The position numbers were made by a program, and so were the translations under genes. 30,051 nucleotides of DNA from a virus. The notes under the pieces are model-generated. The model made no database searches, had not been told where the DNA came from, and was given only the letters and a program-made list of their open reading frames with translations. The stretch's first letter is position 1, and every line of letters starts with the position of its first letter. Positions 29,115 to 30,051 of the stretch are shown here, piece after piece. The stretch is taken from positions 1 through 30,051 of IMG/VR virus record IMGVR_UViG_3300049491_000229; one strand, written 5' to 3'.

Positions 29115-29342
29115 ATGGCTTACAGATCGCAGATCACCGCAGAGCTAAGAGCGGAGATGGCAGCCCAGCGATACACCATCAAGGGCCTAGCCGAACTCAC
29201 CGGCTACTCCCGGTCCCTACTCAACAGCAGGTTCAACGGTCACAAGGCGTTCGACATGGACGAGCTGGCCGCTATCACCAAGGTCCTCGGGATCACGGTG
29301 AAGGAACTGCTGGCCCGCGCCGAAACGAGGGCGGCAGCATGA
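29115..29342 (+). CDS. Cro-like XRE transcription factor
   Basis: This 75-residue protein is essentially one XRE helix-turn-helix domain: ITAELRAEMAAQRYTIKGLAELTGYSRSLLNSRFNGHKAFDMDELAAITKVLGITVKELLARAE. The size and the position opposite the repressor gene suggest a Cro-type switch to lytic growth. No Shine-Dalgarno motif is seen; the -10 box lies 7 nt upstream. Its stop overlaps the next start (ATGA). Confidence 0.85.
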   Translation: MAYRSQITAELRAEMAAQRYTIKGLAELTGYSRSLLNSRFNGHKAFDMDELAAITKVLGITVKELLARAETRAAA

Positions 29343-29521
29343 CCACCCTCACGCTCACCCTCCGCGAGACAGCGGAACTCACCGGCTTCAGCCTCCGCGT
29401 CATCGAGGCAGCGATTGTCCGGGGCGACCTGCGCGCCAGGAAGGCCCCGGGCAACGAACGCACCCGCCGCATCCTGCGCAGCGACATTGATGTCTGGCTC
29501 GAGTCCCTCCCGGACGCCTGA
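29339..29521 (+). CDS. Excisionase-like small DNA-binding protein
   Basis: The 60-residue product (TLRETAELTGFSLRVIEAAIVRGDLRARKAPGNERTRRILRSDIDVWLESL) has the winged-helix pattern of MerR-type/HTH_17 and excisionase proteins: a recognition helix, a basic wing with NERTRRIL, and the closing DIDVWL segment. With a complete integrase in the window, a directionality role is likely. It overlaps its neighbours on both sides (ATGA and TGATG). Confidence 0.8.
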   Translation: MTTLTLTLRETAELTGFSLRVIEAAIVRGDLRARKAPGNERTRRILRSDIDVWLESLPDA

Positions 29522-30051
29522 TGAATATCAACGACCTCCCCGCGAACATGCGGAACAAGATCCAGGTCAGCGAGTCAGGGTGCTGGGAATGGATGGGTGC
29601 CCGCAACAGTCGCGGGTACGGGCAGGTCGGCGTCCTTGGTGTCAGCAAGTCAACTCACCGCGTGGCGTTCGAGTTGCTTGTTGGCCCGATCCCCGAAGAG
29701 CTGCAGATTGACCACCTGTGCCGCAACAAGCCGTGCTGCAACCCCGCGCACCTGGAACCGGTCACCGGGATCACGAACATGCAACGCCGCCCGGACGTGA
29801 ACAAGGCGTACTGCATCCACGGCCACGAGATGACCGCAGAGAACACGATCATCAAAGCGCGCGCCACGGGTAGCGGGAAGATCCGCAACTGCCGCATCTG
29901 CGCCATCGAACGTCAGCGCGAGCACCGCCAGCGCAACCCAGGCGCGGCCCCACGCACCCCGATGTCCGGCCCGGACGACAGCCGTCACGGCTCGCTGAAT
30001 GGCTACTCGAATCTGAAGTGCCGTTGCGAGCGGTGCCGCGAAGCGTACGCG
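29521..30051 (+). CDS. HNH endonuclease, cut by the window end
   Basis: At least 177 residues are seen without a stop. An HNH_3-type domain lies early: ESGCWEWMGARNSRGYGQV, then HRVAFELLVGPIPEELQIDHLCRN and CCNPAHLEPVT, with D64, H65, N74 and H77 as the catalytic/metal core and cysteines for a structural metal. A second part has CIHGHEMTAEN and CRICAIERQREHRQR, then HGSLNGYSNLKCRCERCREAYA, a repeat-type zinc motif often found on actinophage proteins. Such enzymes may be homing nucleases or aid packaging when near terminase; the exact role is unknown. Confidence 0.88.
   Translation, partial: MNINDLPANMRNKIQVSESGCWEWMGARNSRGYGQVGVLGVSKSTHRVAFELLVGPIPEELQIDHLCRNKPCCNPAHLEPVTGITNMQRRPDVNKAYCIHGHEMTAENTIIKARATGSGKIRNCRICAIERQREHRQRNPGAAPRTPMSGPDDSRHGSLNGYSNLKCRCERCREAYA

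Overview
The window looks like about 30 kb of a temperate, long-tailed phage (siphovirus-type Caudoviricetes) of a high-GC Actinomycetota host. The evidence is the strongly GC-rich coding, frequent GTG and TTG starts, dense 4-bp start/stop overlaps (ATGA, GTGA, TGATG), Shine-Dalgarno motifs mixed with leaderless-type promoters, and a textbook order of virion genes. I cannot name the host genus from the sequence alone. No decayed host DNA is seen, and late genes run uninterrupted into the integrase/immunity region. The window therefore reads as an unintegrated phage genome, or a prophage whose att site lies outside the window.

Layout. (1) 39-9572, packaging, head and connector genes: probable small terminase, terminase large subunit, a two-helix membrane miniprotein, portal, S78 prohead protease, an intergenic triple repeat, HK97-fold major capsid, connector proteins, tail tube, an HK97 gp10-like protein and a frameshifted tail-assembly chaperone. 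(2) 9573-16787, tail: a 1118-residue tape measure (about 165-170 nm tail by the usual 0.15 nm per residue rule), distal tail protein, a 732-residue hub with a LamG-like insertion, and two small appendage proteins. (3) 16848-19815, lysis cassette: a 19-codon leader ORF, a membrane/coiled-coil protein, a three-helix membrane protein, an M15-type peptidase with LysM, a separate lysozyme-like protein, an r1t-like holin and an aromatic-rich secreted miniprotein. (4) 19858-23457, a second set of probable virion appendage genes, including a LamG protein, a protein of 14 tandem 22-residue repeats and a BppU-N-like protein. A strong terminator closes the late operon.

The right part is regulatory. Five small unknown genes run leftward (25122 to 23865), and four small genes run rightward from 25240. 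The two operons start from divergent, nearly mirror-image leaderless promoters that share a 24-bp operator-like element. A complete tRNA-Thr(CGT) lies just upstream of a tyrosine integrase gene. Beyond the integrase are a small HTH gene, a two-helix membrane protein, and a leftward XRE repressor-like gene. Facing the repressor is a rightward Cro-like gene, followed by an excisionase-like gene and an HNH endonuclease cut by the window end. A perfect palindrome sits inside the Cro-side promoter, and its half-site recurs upstream of the integrase, suggesting that one regulator controls both.

The items most worth following up are the 14x22 repeat fibre candidate, the divergent leaderless promoter/operator pair, a candidate structured RNA ending at the late terminator, the whole tRNA gene beside the integrase, the triple repeat before the capsid gene, and the secreted aromatic miniprotein in the lysis region.
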